Source: Halichoerus grypus
Taxonomy: Eukaryota > Chordata > Mammalia > Carnivora > Phocidae
NCBI RefSeq assembly: GCF_964656455.1
Contig: NC_135719.1
Span: forward strand, 70,544,283 to 70,608,282
Length of the DNA stretch: 64,000 bases
Reading direction: 5' to 3'
Part shown: positions 52,833 through 63,521 of the stretch, piece after piece
How positions within the stretch are numbered: the stretch's first letter is position 1
Layout: each line of letters begins with the position of its first letter
Program-made: the position numbers and the translations under genes
The notes under the pieces: model-generated
What the model saw: the letters and a program-made list of their open reading frames with translations, nothing else
Told to the model about the DNA's origin: nothing
Database searches by the model: none

Positions 52833-53700
52833 ACAGCCATGGCAGCTAGGGAGCAGTAGGCCTAAGACCACAGACTTCTGGAAACTGGAGCCTTTGAGGG
52901 GGACACTGGCAGGGCCAGTCCGCCCCATGGGACTCAGTTCCCATCTGAACACTGTGAGGACACAGGCCTCTGACTGCCCACTCTCATATGCGAGGGGCTC
53001 TGATTTGGATCTCTGGTCAAGGCTCACAGAGAAGTCCCAGCACTTGGATTTTCGTGGGGTGGTCCTAACAGTGCCAGCCACCTCCAAGTAGTTAGGGATC
53101 CAATTCCCAGTTTCTTATCATGAGCCCTCAGGTCAGCCTGGCTGAATTAGGACCCCTTGTGGTGGTCCCCACCTTGGCACAGGGCGGGGGAGGAAGAGCC
53201 AGGCATTTTGGAGGGCAGGAGGGTGTCCAGCCCTGATTTGGAGAGAAGTTCGGGATGGACTGGATAAGACAGAGGTCAAGGAGAGACTGAGAGGGAGCAG
53301 AAAGTGAGGCCTTGGAGCCTTGGGACAGGAGGCAGGCTGGTGAGGAGGCAGGTCAGAAGGCTAGGTTTGGAAGGAGGAAGAGCAAGGAGAGCAGGAAAGT
53401 GGCGCAGCTGAGGAGCAAGGCTGACACCGGGGCTGCCCTCTGCCCCCAGGGCCCGGGAGGGCGGGGCTGGTCCCTGGGAAGAACTGGGGCTCAGGGCTCC
53501 CTAGGCACTGCCCAAACTAGCTGGGCCAGGAGCAGGGCAGGAAGCGAGAGGCAAGGCCCACCCGGAGGAGGGGGAGGAGGGGGAGGAGCCGCGACCTAGA
53601 GCCTGGAGGAAGAAGGGGCTGGGGTCACCTTTCTCCAAGGCCACAGCCTAGAAGGTAGAGCAGTGCGGAATCTACAAATAAAACCTTAAGTTTCTGAAGC
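52833..53700 (+). other. RHOV: RHOV 3' UTR
   Basis: About 865 bases from the stop to a predicted cleavage site after AATAAA. The last part is purine/G-rich (GGAGGAGG units, 53564-53589). Confidence 0.75.
53677..53682 (+). terminator. RHOV: RHOV poly(A) signal AATAAA
   Basis: AATAAA followed within about 25 bases by a GT-rich element (GCTGCTGTCTCTGTGTCATT). It is the first canonical signal after the stop codon. Confidence 0.85.
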
Positions 53701-54944
53701 TGCTGTCTCTGTGTCATTTCCTGGAGCTGTCTGCCCATTGCCCTCTAAGAACCCTCTTCAAGGCCCAGCAGCCAGGATAGGTAGGTTGGGCACTGAAGGA
53801 CTGAGGCCAGACTGACAGGTGGGGGCTGGACTAGATGAGACAGTGTGCTGGGAACTGGACTTGGGGGGGGCAGGTCTGGGGCACCCCGCTTGGAGCTTAG
53901 CCGGTTCCCAGGAGAGCTAGCGTGGGAAGCAGCCTGGGAACGGGTTTCCCCAGGTGTCAGCGCCAGAGCTGCTTTCCCATGACCTCACCAGGTGGGTGTT
54001 GCCCCGCCCCTCTTTCTAGAGCACCTTGCTCAGCGCTGGGGCTCTGGGGCGATGCTGGGCCCTCTGAACCTTCCTGCTCTGATCCAACTGTCCACAGGGT
54101 CTTGCGGGGTGGGGGGGGCACCTGGTGCGGAGCCCAAGCATGAAGGGACCCCGTACAGCCTAAACCTCAACCACTGGCCAAACTCCTGGGTCAAGTTGGT
54201 TGGACCTCATGTTTGGTCTTGGCATTCAAAGTCCACATAAGGACCGACCAAAGGTCAAGGTGCCGGTTGTCAATAATTTAAAAAGAAGTTTGGTCCCAGA
54301 AATCCTGTGGAGTGAGGATTTGTTGGGTGACGACTTGGAGAGCAACAGGGATCCAGAGAACATTCCCTGGAATTGGAGCTGGAAGGAACTTTAAAGGGCA
54401 CCTTGGGGGAAAAACACACTTTATTTTACCCATAAGGAAAGTGAGCCCCAGAGAAAAAAGGTAGTATCTCAAGTGAGGTATTATTACCAAGTAGCTGTAA
54501 GAGCACTTTGTGAACTCTAGAGTTCTGTATATACGTGGGTAAATGTAATTCTTTTGGAGAGGTATCTCTAAGGCACACCTGGGACAGCTGCTAGGCAACT
54601 GCTGGGCCAGGTGAGTGCGAACCCTGTCCAGGCCCAGCTGCCTCTCCAGGAAGTAACAGCTGCCTGGGTATGAGAAAGAGCAGGGCTGAGGGACAGAAAT
54701 CCTAGCCAAGCGAAACCTGAGCTAATCCCCAAATTTAGTTTTAGCCAAGACTGTCCAGCTCATGTCCCACCAGGGCCTGTCCCCTAGAGCTCCAGCCATT
54801 TCGTCTCCCTTTGTCCCCTTGCCCCTGAGGTGGAGGGGCTGGAGCCGCACCATTGCAGCCAGGGCCCGGGGGGTCTCCCACCCCAGCTCCATGGCCTCTT
54901 TTACCTCAACCCAGCCCAACACACTACCCACCCGCCCCGGGGGA

Positions 54945-55050
54945 GCAGAGACCCGGGTTCAAGTTCAGACTCTGACATCAACCATGACCTTAGGCAAATC
55001 ATTTCCCTTCAGTGTGCCTCGGTTTCCTCATTTGCAAAACAAAAGACTCA
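54945..55050 (+). repeat. MIR
   Basis: ACCCGGGTTCAAGTTCAGAC, ACCTTAGGCAAATCATTTCC, TCGGTTTCCTCATTTGCAAA. Confidence 0.85.
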
Positions 55051-55189
55051 GGATTCTGGATTAGAGGTTGTCAAACTGCTTCAGGGGGCCTTAGAGGTCC
55101 TATGAGTAGGGGGCGGAAGTCTAAAGGTCATCTCTGAGGCTCCCCACCTCCTGCTTCTTCCCTGATTCTCTGGTGGCCCCAGCACATCC

Positions 55190-55680
55190 GTGTCCCTATG
55201 TCTCCTCTTCTGCTGGGTCACCAAGCCTGGTCAGCACCTCTCTCAGCCTTGCCCTCCCCATCCCTGCCCCTACTGTGCTCCAACCACTTCCCCTGGGACT
55301 GCTGCCTTCCGCCTCTGGCATCTCTCCGACTCAGGACTGTTAACAGCTCTCCGGGCCAGTGGTGAACTCCCAGGCCCTCATTTTAGCATTCAAGGCCTTT
55401 TCAAATCCCACATCAAACTGGACCAAGCCAGCTGGTTCCAGTGATCCCACTCCCTGATCCCTGATTATTTTTTGACTTCTGACTCCCAAGTCTTTGCTTT
55501 TGCCAAATCCTCTAGTTTGCAAAGTGCCCCCCTGCCCCCGCCACCCATGCCCTGTTTCTCTTCTAACCATCTTTCAGTACTCCCCTTTTCCAGAAAGTGT
55601 CTCTTACTTGTATTAGCGTCCACACTGCTCTCTTGGTACTTGGAGGGCACTCTGCATTTGGTCACTTACTCAGATTGCAT
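55190..55680 (+). repeat. Probable L2 fragment
   Basis: CT-rich decayed sequence with TTCAAGGCCTTTTCAAATCC and TCTTACTTGTATTAGCGTCC, the wording of L2 3' regions. Orientation and ends approximate. Confidence 0.55.
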
Positions 55681-56040
55681 CTCCCCAGCGAAGTAGAAAG
55701 TCCTCTTCATGCCCCTGTGCTCCTGCAGGGGCTTGGGCTCAGGCAATATTTGTAGCTGGCCCTTAAGTGCTTAAGATAAAAATCCAACCAGTGAGCCCTG
55801 GAGGGGACCCTGAGGGTCAAGTTCAGCTCCAGATATGTGCCACGGAAGCCTGGAGATAGGCCTAAGAGCAATGGCTTGCTGGAACGGCCCTTGGACAGGC
55901 AGGGACCAAGCCTATGCAGGACAGGTAGGATTTACTTCTGGTTCCCAACCCACCGACCTGCTCTGCTTCTGTTTCTCTTTATAATATCTATTTTATTTCT
56001 TTCCTTCCTTTGCCTTCTTCTCCCCCTCTCCATTCTCTCT

Positions 56041-56250
56041 CTCTTTTTTTTTTTTTTTTTTTTTGAAGATTTTACTTCTTTATTTGACAGAGACACAGCG
56101 AGAGAGGGAACACAAGCAGGGGGAGTGGGAGAGGGAGAAGCAGGCTTCCTGCTGAGCAGGGAGCCTGATGCGGGGCTCGATCCCAGGACCCCAGGATCAT
56201 GACCTGAGCCGAAGGCAGACACTTAACGACTGAGCCACCCAGGCGCCCCC
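56041..56250 (-). mobile_element. SINEC
   Basis: Antisense full-length copy preceded by a T-run of about 20, ending GCCACCCAGGCGCCCCC. Confidence 0.92.
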
Positions 56251-56266
56251 TTTAGCTGATTTTTTA

Positions 56267-56557
56267 TTTTTATTTTTTATTTATTTATTTATTTATTTGA
56301 CAGAGAGAGAGATAGCGAGAGCAGGAACACAAGCAGGGGGAGTGGGAGAGGGAGAAGCAGGCTTCCCGCCGAGCAGGGAGCCCGATGTGGGACTCGATCC
56401 CAGGACCCTGGGATCATGACCTGAGCCGAAGGCAGACGCTTAACGACTGAGCCACCCAGGCGCCCTTTTTTTTTTTTTTTTTTTTTTTATTTATTTATTT
56501 GACAGAGAGAGAGATAGCGAGAGCAGGAACACAAGCAGGGGGAGTGGGAGAGGGAGA
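56267..56557 (-). mobile_element. SINEC one-and-a-half dimer
   Basis: A full antisense SINE (about 56275-56465) is followed by a T-run and a second copy that keeps the tail and middle but lacks the head (56466-56557). The unit is bounded by the perfect duplication TAGCTGATTTTTTA (56253-56266 and 56558-56571). The two copies share an identical stretch of more than 50 bases. Confidence 0.9.
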
Positions 56558-56790
56558 TAGCTGATTTTTTAAATGTTTTATTTTTCCCATAATAAATACT
56601 CATAGAAAAATTAGAAAATCTGAAGAACTAGAAGATTAAAAATTTAGTAATAGTCTTAACTCCCATAGATAATCAATAGTAACATTTTGATGTACTTCCT
56701 TCCAGCCTGTTCTATGCATATTTTTGAAAATTTTTTTGTGATCATGCTATATATACAATTTTGTATTTTTTGTTTTTTTATTTAAAATTT

Positions 56791-56978
56791 GATTTTATTT
56801 TATTTTTTTAAAGATTTTATTTATTTATTTGAGAGAGAGACAGCACAAGAGGGAAGAGGATCAGAGGGAGAAGCAGACCCCCTGCTGAGCAGGGAGCCCG
56901 ATGTGGGACTCGGGACTCCAGGATCATGACCTGAGCTGAAGGCAGGCACTTAACCAACTGAGCCACCCAGGCACCCTC
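56791..56978 (-). mobile_element. SINEC
   Basis: Antisense copy with the duplication ATTTAAAATTT (56780-56790 and 56979-56989). Confidence 0.92.
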
Positions 56979-56995
56979 ATTTAAAATTTTAAACA

Positions 56996-57100
56996 GGGGT
57001 GCCTGGCTGGCTCAGTTGGTAGAGCATGCAACCCTTGATCTTCGGATTGTGAGCCCCACGTAGGGTATAGTGATCACTTAAAAAAAAAAATGAAATCTCT
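56996..57100 (+). mobile_element. Older-type SINE
   Basis: Sense older copy: GGGGTGCCTGGCTGGCTCAG, GCAACCCTTGATCTTCGGAT, CCCCACGTAGGGTATAG. Confidence 0.85.
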
Positions 57101-57102
57101 AA

Positions 57103-57295
57103 GGGATGCCTGGGTGGCTCAGTCGGTTAATCTGGCTCAGGTCATGATCCCAGGGTCCTGGGATCGAGACCCTCATCCACCTCCACAGTCAGTGGGGAGT
57201 TTGCTTTTACCTCTCCTTCTGCCCCTCCCCCTGCTCATGTGCTCTCTCTCTCCCTAAAAGAAATAAATCTTTTTAAAAAAGTAAAATTAAAAAAA
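57103..57295 (+). mobile_element. SINEC with internal deletion
   Basis: Sense copy GGGATGCCTGGGTGGCTCAG. Part of the usual GGTTAAGCGTCTGCCTTTGG segment is missing. Confidence 0.88.
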
Positions 57296-57332
57296 TAAAT
57301 AAATTTAAAATACTTTTAAAATATTATTAGTA

Positions 57333-57737
57333 TTTTTTTTTTAAGATTTTATTTATTGGGGCGCCTGGGTGGCTCAGTCGGTTAAGCGGCTGCCTTCGGC
57401 TCAGGTCATGATCCCAGGGTACTGGGATCGAGCCCCACATCGGGCTCCCTGCTCGGCGGAGAGCCTGCTTCTCCCTCTCCCTCTGTCTGCCGCTCTGCCT
57501 ACTTGTGCTCTCTCTCTATCTCTGTTAAATAAATAAAAATCTTAAAAAAAAAAAAAAGATTTTATTTATTTATCTGACAGAGATAGAGACAGTGAGAGAA
57601 CAAGTAGGGGGAGTGGGGGAGGGAGAAGCAGGCCTCCCGCGGAGCAGGGATCCTGATGTGGGGCTCTATCCCAGGACCCTGGGATCATGACCTGAGCCGA
57701 AGGCAGATGCTTAACGACTGAGCCACCCAGGCACCCC
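57333..57737 (-). mobile_element. SINEC, split by a sense SINE in its tail
   Basis: Antisense host made of 57333-57357 and 57571-57737, ending GCCACCCAGGCACCCC. Confidence 0.9.
57358..57555 (+). mobile_element. SINEC nested in an antisense SINEC
   Basis: Sense full-length copy flanked by AAGATTTTATTTATT (57343-57357 and 57556-57570), which is tail sequence of the host SINE. Confidence 0.93.
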
Positions 57738-57769
57738 TATTAGTAGTATTTTTTATTTTTTTAGTAGTA

Positions 57770-57960
57770 TTTTTAAAAATATTATTTATTTAGAGAGAAA
57801 GAGAGAGAGTGGACATGAGTGGCAGAAGGAGAGAGAATCTCAGGCAGACTCCACACTGATCTTGGAGCCAGACACGGGGCTCGATCTCATGACCCCAAGA
57901 TCATGACCTGAGCTGAAATCAAGAGTCGGTTGCTCAACCGATTGAGCCACCCAGACATCT
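57770..57960 (-). mobile_element. SINEC
   Basis: Antisense diverged copy ending TGAGCCACCCAGACATCT. Confidence 0.85.
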
Positions 57961-58065
57961 CTATTACTACTTTTTAAGTAGGCTCCATGCCTAATGTGAG
58001 CCTGGAACTCATGACTCCGAGACCAAGAGTTGCATGCTCCACTGACTGAGCCAGCCAGGTGCCCC
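57961..58065 (-). mobile_element. Older-type SINE
   Basis: Antisense older copy: TTTAAGTAGGCTCCATGCCT to GAGCCAGCCAGGTGCCCC. Confidence 0.82.
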
Positions 58066-58374
58066 AATAAATAAAATTTAACAGTGTTTTTCATGTCATT
58101 ATAAACTCTGACCAGAGGCTGTAACCATATGTATATATTTGCTTACTATTTCACCCTGACCATAATTTCTTCAACTAGATCCCAATTTGGGAGCATTGAG
58201 GTGGTTTTCCTTTAACTTTTTTTTTTATTATTATAAATGATAACTACGTCGGCATTTGGTTATTTTTTCCACCATGGGTTGGTGCCCATCTACAGAAAAA
58301 CAGTTCTTCATCTTTGGTTTGGAGACGGGACCCCATATAATCCCAAGTGGCTCTTTGGAGAGGGCTTGGGTTTC

Positions 58375-58890
58375 TGTGTATGTATGACTTGTGTTGTGGG
58401 TGGGGGGGGGTCCTCTTTCCGGCGGAGCATGACTAGCAGATTGTGGGTGTTCAATAAATACTAAATGATGACAAGGTGTATGTACATCGTGTATTTGTGT
58501 TCACGTACATTTCTCTGTGTCCCTGTTTTTGCTCTCGCATATTGAGAGTGGCTATTGTCCTTGTGCAAAACTCGGAATAATTCCATATATGTGCGAGTCT
58601 GTGTGTCTCCGTCTGTCAGTGTGGGCGTCTCTATGCACTATGTGTACAGCTCTGTATGTGTATGTCTGTGCACCCACATGACATCTGCCCTCAGCAGTGT
58701 ATTATACACAAATCTGTGCGTGCGTCTGGCTGTGCACATCCAGGTCGGGCCTGGTTTCTTGGGGGCCATGTGTCTACGTGTTTGTGCGCGCCGAGGCTCA
58801 GTTCTGTGTGGATCTGGGAGGGGGTCTCTCTCCGCGTGCTTCCTTGTGCCGGGCCAGGCTGGCATGTGAGTGTGCGCGCACCCGAAGGGG
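58375..58890. repeat. Degenerate GT-rich tract
   Basis: About 500 bases enriched in TGTGT, TGTGTC and TGTCTGTG units separated by other sequence. Probably a decayed (TG)n/minisatellite. The frames on it are Cys/Val/Ser-rich and compositional. Confidence 0.6.
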
Positions 58891-59324
58891 GTGTGCCTCT
58901 CTTGCTTTCCGCCTGGGAGCAGAGTGGTGCCCAGGGCGGGGGTGACGCACCCTCCCCGAGCTCCCCCAGTCTCCTGGGAACCAGCTTGGGAGAGTGAGTG
59001 AGACCGAAAGCAGACTGCGTCAGGAGCACCAGCCCCTTTTGCAACCAGCCCAGGCCCCAGGGGCTTAGTAACCGCGGCTCTCACAGGTCAGACCTGCCCA
59101 CCGAGCCTGGCTGCCAGGAACCCGGGCTCCCAGCAGGGCTGCACCGTCAGCGCCCTCCTTGGGCCTGGGCCAGATCCGCCGCGGTAAGCACAACTCAGCC
59201 AGCCGAGGGGCCACATGAGTCACCCTGTGGCAACAGCAGGGAGTGACTTCCTGGGCAGCGCTGGCTGTCCCCGGGAATCACGGCTTTCTGCCCCAGATTG
59301 CGGCAACGCCGAGGCAGCCTTATC

Positions 59325-59490
59325 TCCTCCATTATCACCTTCCGTTCATGCAACCGAACTTCTCCTTAGCTCCAATTTTCAGATGAAAAGACCGAAGCAC
59401 AGAGCCCTCTGACAAAGGTGAAACCCGAGCTGGGCCTTGGACCTGGGTTTCCTGACCCTGGGTCCAGGCCTCTTTCTAGTGAGCCACCTA
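59325..59490 (-). repeat. MIR
   Basis: CAATTTTCAGATGAAAAGAC, GAAGCACAGAGCCCTCTGAC and CTGGGTTTCCTGACCCTGGG follow antisense MIR order. Confidence 0.7.
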
Positions 59491-60294
59491 GGGCTCTAGG
59501 TTTCTGCACCCCTAGCCCTAGAAATGATTCTCTTAGAGGGCAGAGCTGGGAGTGGTGGTTTCTGGGACAGATTCGGTTGTCCTGGGCTGGGGAGTGGGGC
59601 AGAGGGAGACGGGGCTGGAGGTGGAATGTGGGGAGAGATGTCAGCACCGAGCCAGGCCTGCCCTCCTTGTGGAACATTTTCAAGACTTTCTTCACTGAAC
59701 AGAGGATTTGCCCCATAACTGGGATGGATGATCACGAAATTCATTGTCAGGTTCAGGATATTTTTGAGATTGAATGGGAGCTCTATCAATCACCTGTCCT
59801 TATGTTCACCCTACTTGTAACTCCTTTGGAAGCAGAGCCAGTCATTGTCATCAGCAAGGAGGGCCTCCTTGACCCTCACCTGCACCAATCTGCCTCTCTC
59901 CCCAGGTGTCCAGATGTCTCCCTGGTCCCTTGGCAGTGAGGGGCATTAGGAGAGTCCTTGGGCTCGGTCGCGGCATTGAGGTTCCTTGGGGCCCCTTGAA
60001 GCTGGCAGAAAATTAGCCAGCACAAACCCCACCCAGGGACACCTGACCCCTGATAGCTTCCTCCCTCAGACCTGTGGCCATATTCTGCTGCCTCTGCCCA
60101 TTTGCTCCCCCTCTCCAGTACCCTGTAGCAGTTGGGGAACAAGCAGAGCCTGTCCCCAGAGGTCTCCCTCAGGGGACAGTGAGATCACTGTCCAGGTGAG
60201 ACAGGGGACCCTTGGTTCCTGGGGCACCACCCCACCACTGCCCAACGGGCCATGTGCTCTGCTGACCACTGCATCTCCCATGGGACCTCCTGTT

Positions 60295-60420
60295 TCAGCC
60301 CCATCCCTGACTTGCCGGGCGACTTTGGGCAAATTACTGCCTTCCTCCTTGTCTGAGTTTCTCTCTGTTGTGAAGTGGGGCTAATACTTTCTGCTCCTCC
60401 CTGGCTCCCAGGGGACCTGC
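60295..60420 (+). repeat. MIR-like
   Basis: GACTTTGGGCAAATTACTGC followed by GAGTTTCTCTCTGTTGTGAA and GTGGGGCTAATACTT. Confidence 0.7.
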
Positions 60421-60669
60421 AAGGATAAGCAAGATAATAGCGGGGAACTGATTTGGAGGAAGCTATTGAGAGCCAAGTAAGAGGTATCAGTGTTGGCCCG
60501 TGTTTACATGGGTGTGGACCTTGGGTTCCCAGCATCCTGGGGCTTGGGACTAGCCCTGACAGCTTCTTGGCCTGGCTCCTGGCTCCTTTGTCCCACTTCC
60601 AGAGAAAGGACAAAAACCAAAGCCAGGAGTCTGGTCGTCGGGAGAAGATGATGTCAGCGCAAAAAGTTT

Positions 60670-60790
60670 GGGGCTCAGGAATACTGGCTTAGCTCTGTCC
60701 CCAACCACTGGCTGTGTGACCTTGGGCCAATCGCTGCCCCTCTCTGGGCCTCAACAACTTGACTCTGACAGCCTCCCTCAGCTCTGCTCT
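60670..60790 (+). repeat. MIR
   Basis: ACTGGCTGTGTGACCTTGGG, CCAATCGCTGCCCCTCTCTG, GGGCCTCAAC: the sense MIR core. Confidence 0.85.
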
Positions 60791-61564
60791 TAGAGACCCC
60801 GAGCCTATAATCAGGCCAACATCATGGTTTGGGGGATAGAAAGGACCTTGTCATCTAGTCCTTTACTTTCCATAGACTATGATGGACCCCTCTTTGAGGG
60901 CCACAGACTAGCCCTGGTCAGTCTGATTAACCCAAGTCCTACACTGGGTGCAAAAGGGATCATTTGGGAGAAGGGAAGGGGCTGAGAGAAAATCCGCTAG
61001 GAAGACAACCCCAAGTGAGCTAGTGAGTCAGCAGTGTAATCTGTTGTACTCCGTCAGGGTTTGATTCGCCTCTCCCCTCCATGCTTAAAACCTGGCACAG
61101 GCCTCTCGTCCTCCCACAGCTGCCTGTGGAAAGGGTGCTGGCTCGTGTCCCCTTCCTCACTACACCTGCCCCCGCCCCCGCCTTCATCAGGTTTCCATCT
61201 GGCTCCTCTCCTCAGCTGGCTCCTTCCGGACCGGCAGGAGCTTTCAAACTCCTCACCTTTGAGCCGCTCTCCTCCGGGTCTCCCACCACCCCTCCAACCA
61301 CCGCTCCTCTGGGTCCTCTCCCTCCAAGCAGAGGCTCTGTCTCAGGGTTCAGAGTGTTTCTCTCTCCCAGCAATCTCCCACCCCTCCGTTTCCCCCTACC
61401 CAGCCCACTCCCAAATCCAGGCACTCGGCCTTCTCCACCAAGCCCAGACCCTCCCAGCTAGAGTGTTGCGGCCTCACCAGGATGCACCCACAGCCGGGAA
61501 CACGCAGAGCTCACCGTGTGGCCCAAAGACTACAAAACGCGTATGTTTTTGCTTTGTTTCTGGC

Positions 61565-61760
61565 CTTTTTATTTATTTATCTATTTGACAGAGAGAGAGA
61601 GAGAGAGTGCGCACAAGTAGGCAGAGGGGTAGACAGAGGGAGGGGGAGAAGCAGGCTCCCCGCCGAGCAGGGAGCCCGATGCAGGGCTCAATCCCAGGAC
61701 CCTGGGGTCATGACCTGAGCCGAAGGCAGACGCTTAATGACTGAGCCACCCAAGCGCACC
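61565..61760 (-). mobile_element. SINEC
   Basis: Antisense full-length copy ending GAGCCACCCAAGCGCACC. Confidence 0.9.
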
Positions 61761-61849
61761 ATTCCTGGTCTTTTTAAATGTTCCTTGTTCTTTTTTGTCT
61801 TCTTCCTACTTTATACTCATGTTATCTCATACTTTATAGATAGACCCTT

Positions 61850-62050
61850 TTTTTTTTTTTTTTTTTAAGATTTTATTTATTTGACAGAGAGAGAGACAGC
61901 GAGAGAGAGAACACAAGCAGGGGCAGTGGAAGAGGAAGAAGCAGGCTTCCTGCTGAGCAGGGAGCCCGATGCGGGGCTCGATCCCAGGACCCCGGGATCA
62001 TGACCTGAGCCGAAGGCAGACGCTTAACGACTGAGCCACCCAGGCGCCCC
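61850..62050 (-). mobile_element. SINEC
   Basis: Antisense full-length copy. ACTTTATAGA occurs just outside both ends (61831-61840 and 62051-62060), and TAGACCCTTTT also on both sides, so the exact duplication is ambiguous. Confidence 0.92.
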
Positions 62051-62059
62051 ACTTTATAG

Positions 62060-63040
62060 ACCCTTTTAAGCTGCCTTTAAATCCTTCCTCAGGAAGGCAA
62101 GGCATAAGCAAATAAAAACTAAGTACCAATGATAAAATCAATAAAACCAGTCTCCTTCTGGTACCTGGGGGCCCTCACCTTCTCTTTGGTTCTCTCGAAG
62201 CTACCCCTCCCACGTGGCCCCGTTTCTGCTGGCAGCACTGTCACCCACCCAGGCTCCCAGGACAGAAAATCTGAAGGCCCCACTGACTCAGTTTCTCCCT
62301 CTGCATACTCCAGCTACCAAGCCTTGCAGCGTCTCCCTTCCCCAGATCTCAGAAGCTCTCTCTTCTTTTCCCTCCCCACTGTCTCCATCCCATCGAAGAG
62401 CTGCATGGTCTGATGGTTTGTTTCTTACTGGAATATACCTGAATACTTTTTCAAAAGAATAACATTTTCTTATTACAAAAGCAATAGACATTTCTTATAG
62501 AAAATTTAGAAAATGCAGGCTGACAAAAAGAAGAAAACGAAAACCACCAGTAATTTTATCAATGAGAGGGAACATTTGGGTAAATAGCCTTTTTTCGTTT
62601 TGTTGTTCTAAACATATAGCCCTCCCCCCTTTTTTAAAACTCCGCCACAAGGAGCCTCTCAATTTCTCTCTCGGTTTATTTTCTTGGTCATCCTGGTTCT
62701 GGGATCCACTGATAGAACCCCCAGGCTCCCCCGCAGTTGGGGGTTAGAAAAGGCAGGCACTCTGAAGGACCCTGTGGGAGAGTCTGGGCCACCCCTCCTC
62801 CCCCTCTGCCCCCCAACCTGGCCTTCTGGGTTTAGGGCTATCAGATAGTGCTAACTGACAGCAACCCCTCCCAAGGGGACCTGAAAAGTGCCTTCCCAGG
62901 CTGTAGTCTAGCGGTTGGGTGGGGGAAGGGAGTGGTCTTGTGCAATAGAACAAACCACTCCTCATTCAGGGCTATTTGTTTAAGTGGGCAGGGATGAGTT
63001 CGGGAGAAACAACCCAGTTTTGCCAGTGTTTATTTGAACT
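62060..63040. other. Intergenic sequence
   Basis: Unique DNA apart from 62440-62600 (ATTACAAAAGCAATAGACAT, AGAAAATTTAGAAAATGCAG), which belongs to the same ancient repeat family as 56.57-58.24 kb. No exon recognised. Confidence 0.45.
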
Positions 63041-63060
63041 GTTGGGACCAATAAATTTTA

Positions 63061-63298
63061 TTTTATTATTTTATTATTTTTTTAATTTTTATTTATTTAT
63101 TTATTTATTTTTTAAAGATTTTATCTATTTATCTGAGAGAGACACAGCGAGAGAGGGAACACAAGCAGGGTGTGTGGAGAGGGGAGAAGCAGGCTTCCCA
63201 CAGAACAGGGAGCCCGACGCGGGGCTCAATCCCAGGACCCTGGGATCATGACCCGAGCCAAAGGCAGACGCTCAACGACTGAGCCACCCAGGCGCCCC
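63061..63298 (-). mobile_element. SINEC inserted in the tail of its neighbour
   Basis: Antisense copy with a long T/A-rich left side, ending GCCACCCAGGCGCCCC, inside the outer duplication. Confidence 0.9.
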
Positions 63299-63503
63299 TT
63301 TTTTTTATTTTTTAAAGATTTTATTTATTTATTTGACACAGAGAGAGAGAGAGCACAAGCAGGGAGAGCGGCAGGCAGAGGGACAGGGAGAAGCAGGCTC
63401 CTGGCTGAGCAGGCAGCCTGACACGGGGCCTCCATCCCAGGACCCTGGGATCATGACCCGAGCCGAAGGCAGATGCCCAACCAACCGAGACACCCAGGCG
63501 CCC
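63299..63503 (-). mobile_element. SINEC, outer element of the pair
   Basis: Antisense copy ending ACACCCAGGCGCCC. Outer duplication TGGGACCAATAAATTTTA (63043-63060) and TGGGACCAGTAAATTTTA (63504-63521), one mismatch in 18, encloses both SINEs. Confidence 0.93.
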
Positions 63504-63521
63504 TGGGACCAGTAAATTTTA

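Larger units (their letters stand above)
53705..56035. other. Intergenic downstream of RHOV with L2/MIR fossils
   Basis: Unique sequence to about 54360, old repeat-like sequence at 54370-54500, MIR at 54945-55050, probable L2 3' end at 55190-55680 (CACTCCCTGATCCCTGATTA, TGCAAAGTGCCC, TTGGAGGGCACTCTGC). No exon recognised. Confidence 0.5.
56572..58240. repeat. Ancient repeat split by a series of SINEs
   Basis: Old AT-rich element (GTACTTCCTTCCAGCCTGTT, CTATGCATATTTTTGAAAAT; then after the SINEs AGTGTTTTTCATGTCATTAT and TATTATTATAAATGATAACT). The wording is that of a known old mammalian dispersed repeat whose family I cannot assign. A second piece of the same family lies at about 62440-62600. 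Confidence 0.6.
58900..61560. other. Intergenic, mostly unique
   Basis: GC-rich around 58900-59170, then unique DNA with MIRs at 59325-59490, 60295-60420 and 60670-60790. No exon of SPINT1 or another known gene recognised. Confidence 0.45.

Noticed and set aside
59418..59939. 173-codon plus-strand open frame
   Set aside because: Its first part covers a MIR remnant and the rest has no domain, splice context or conservation that I can recognise.
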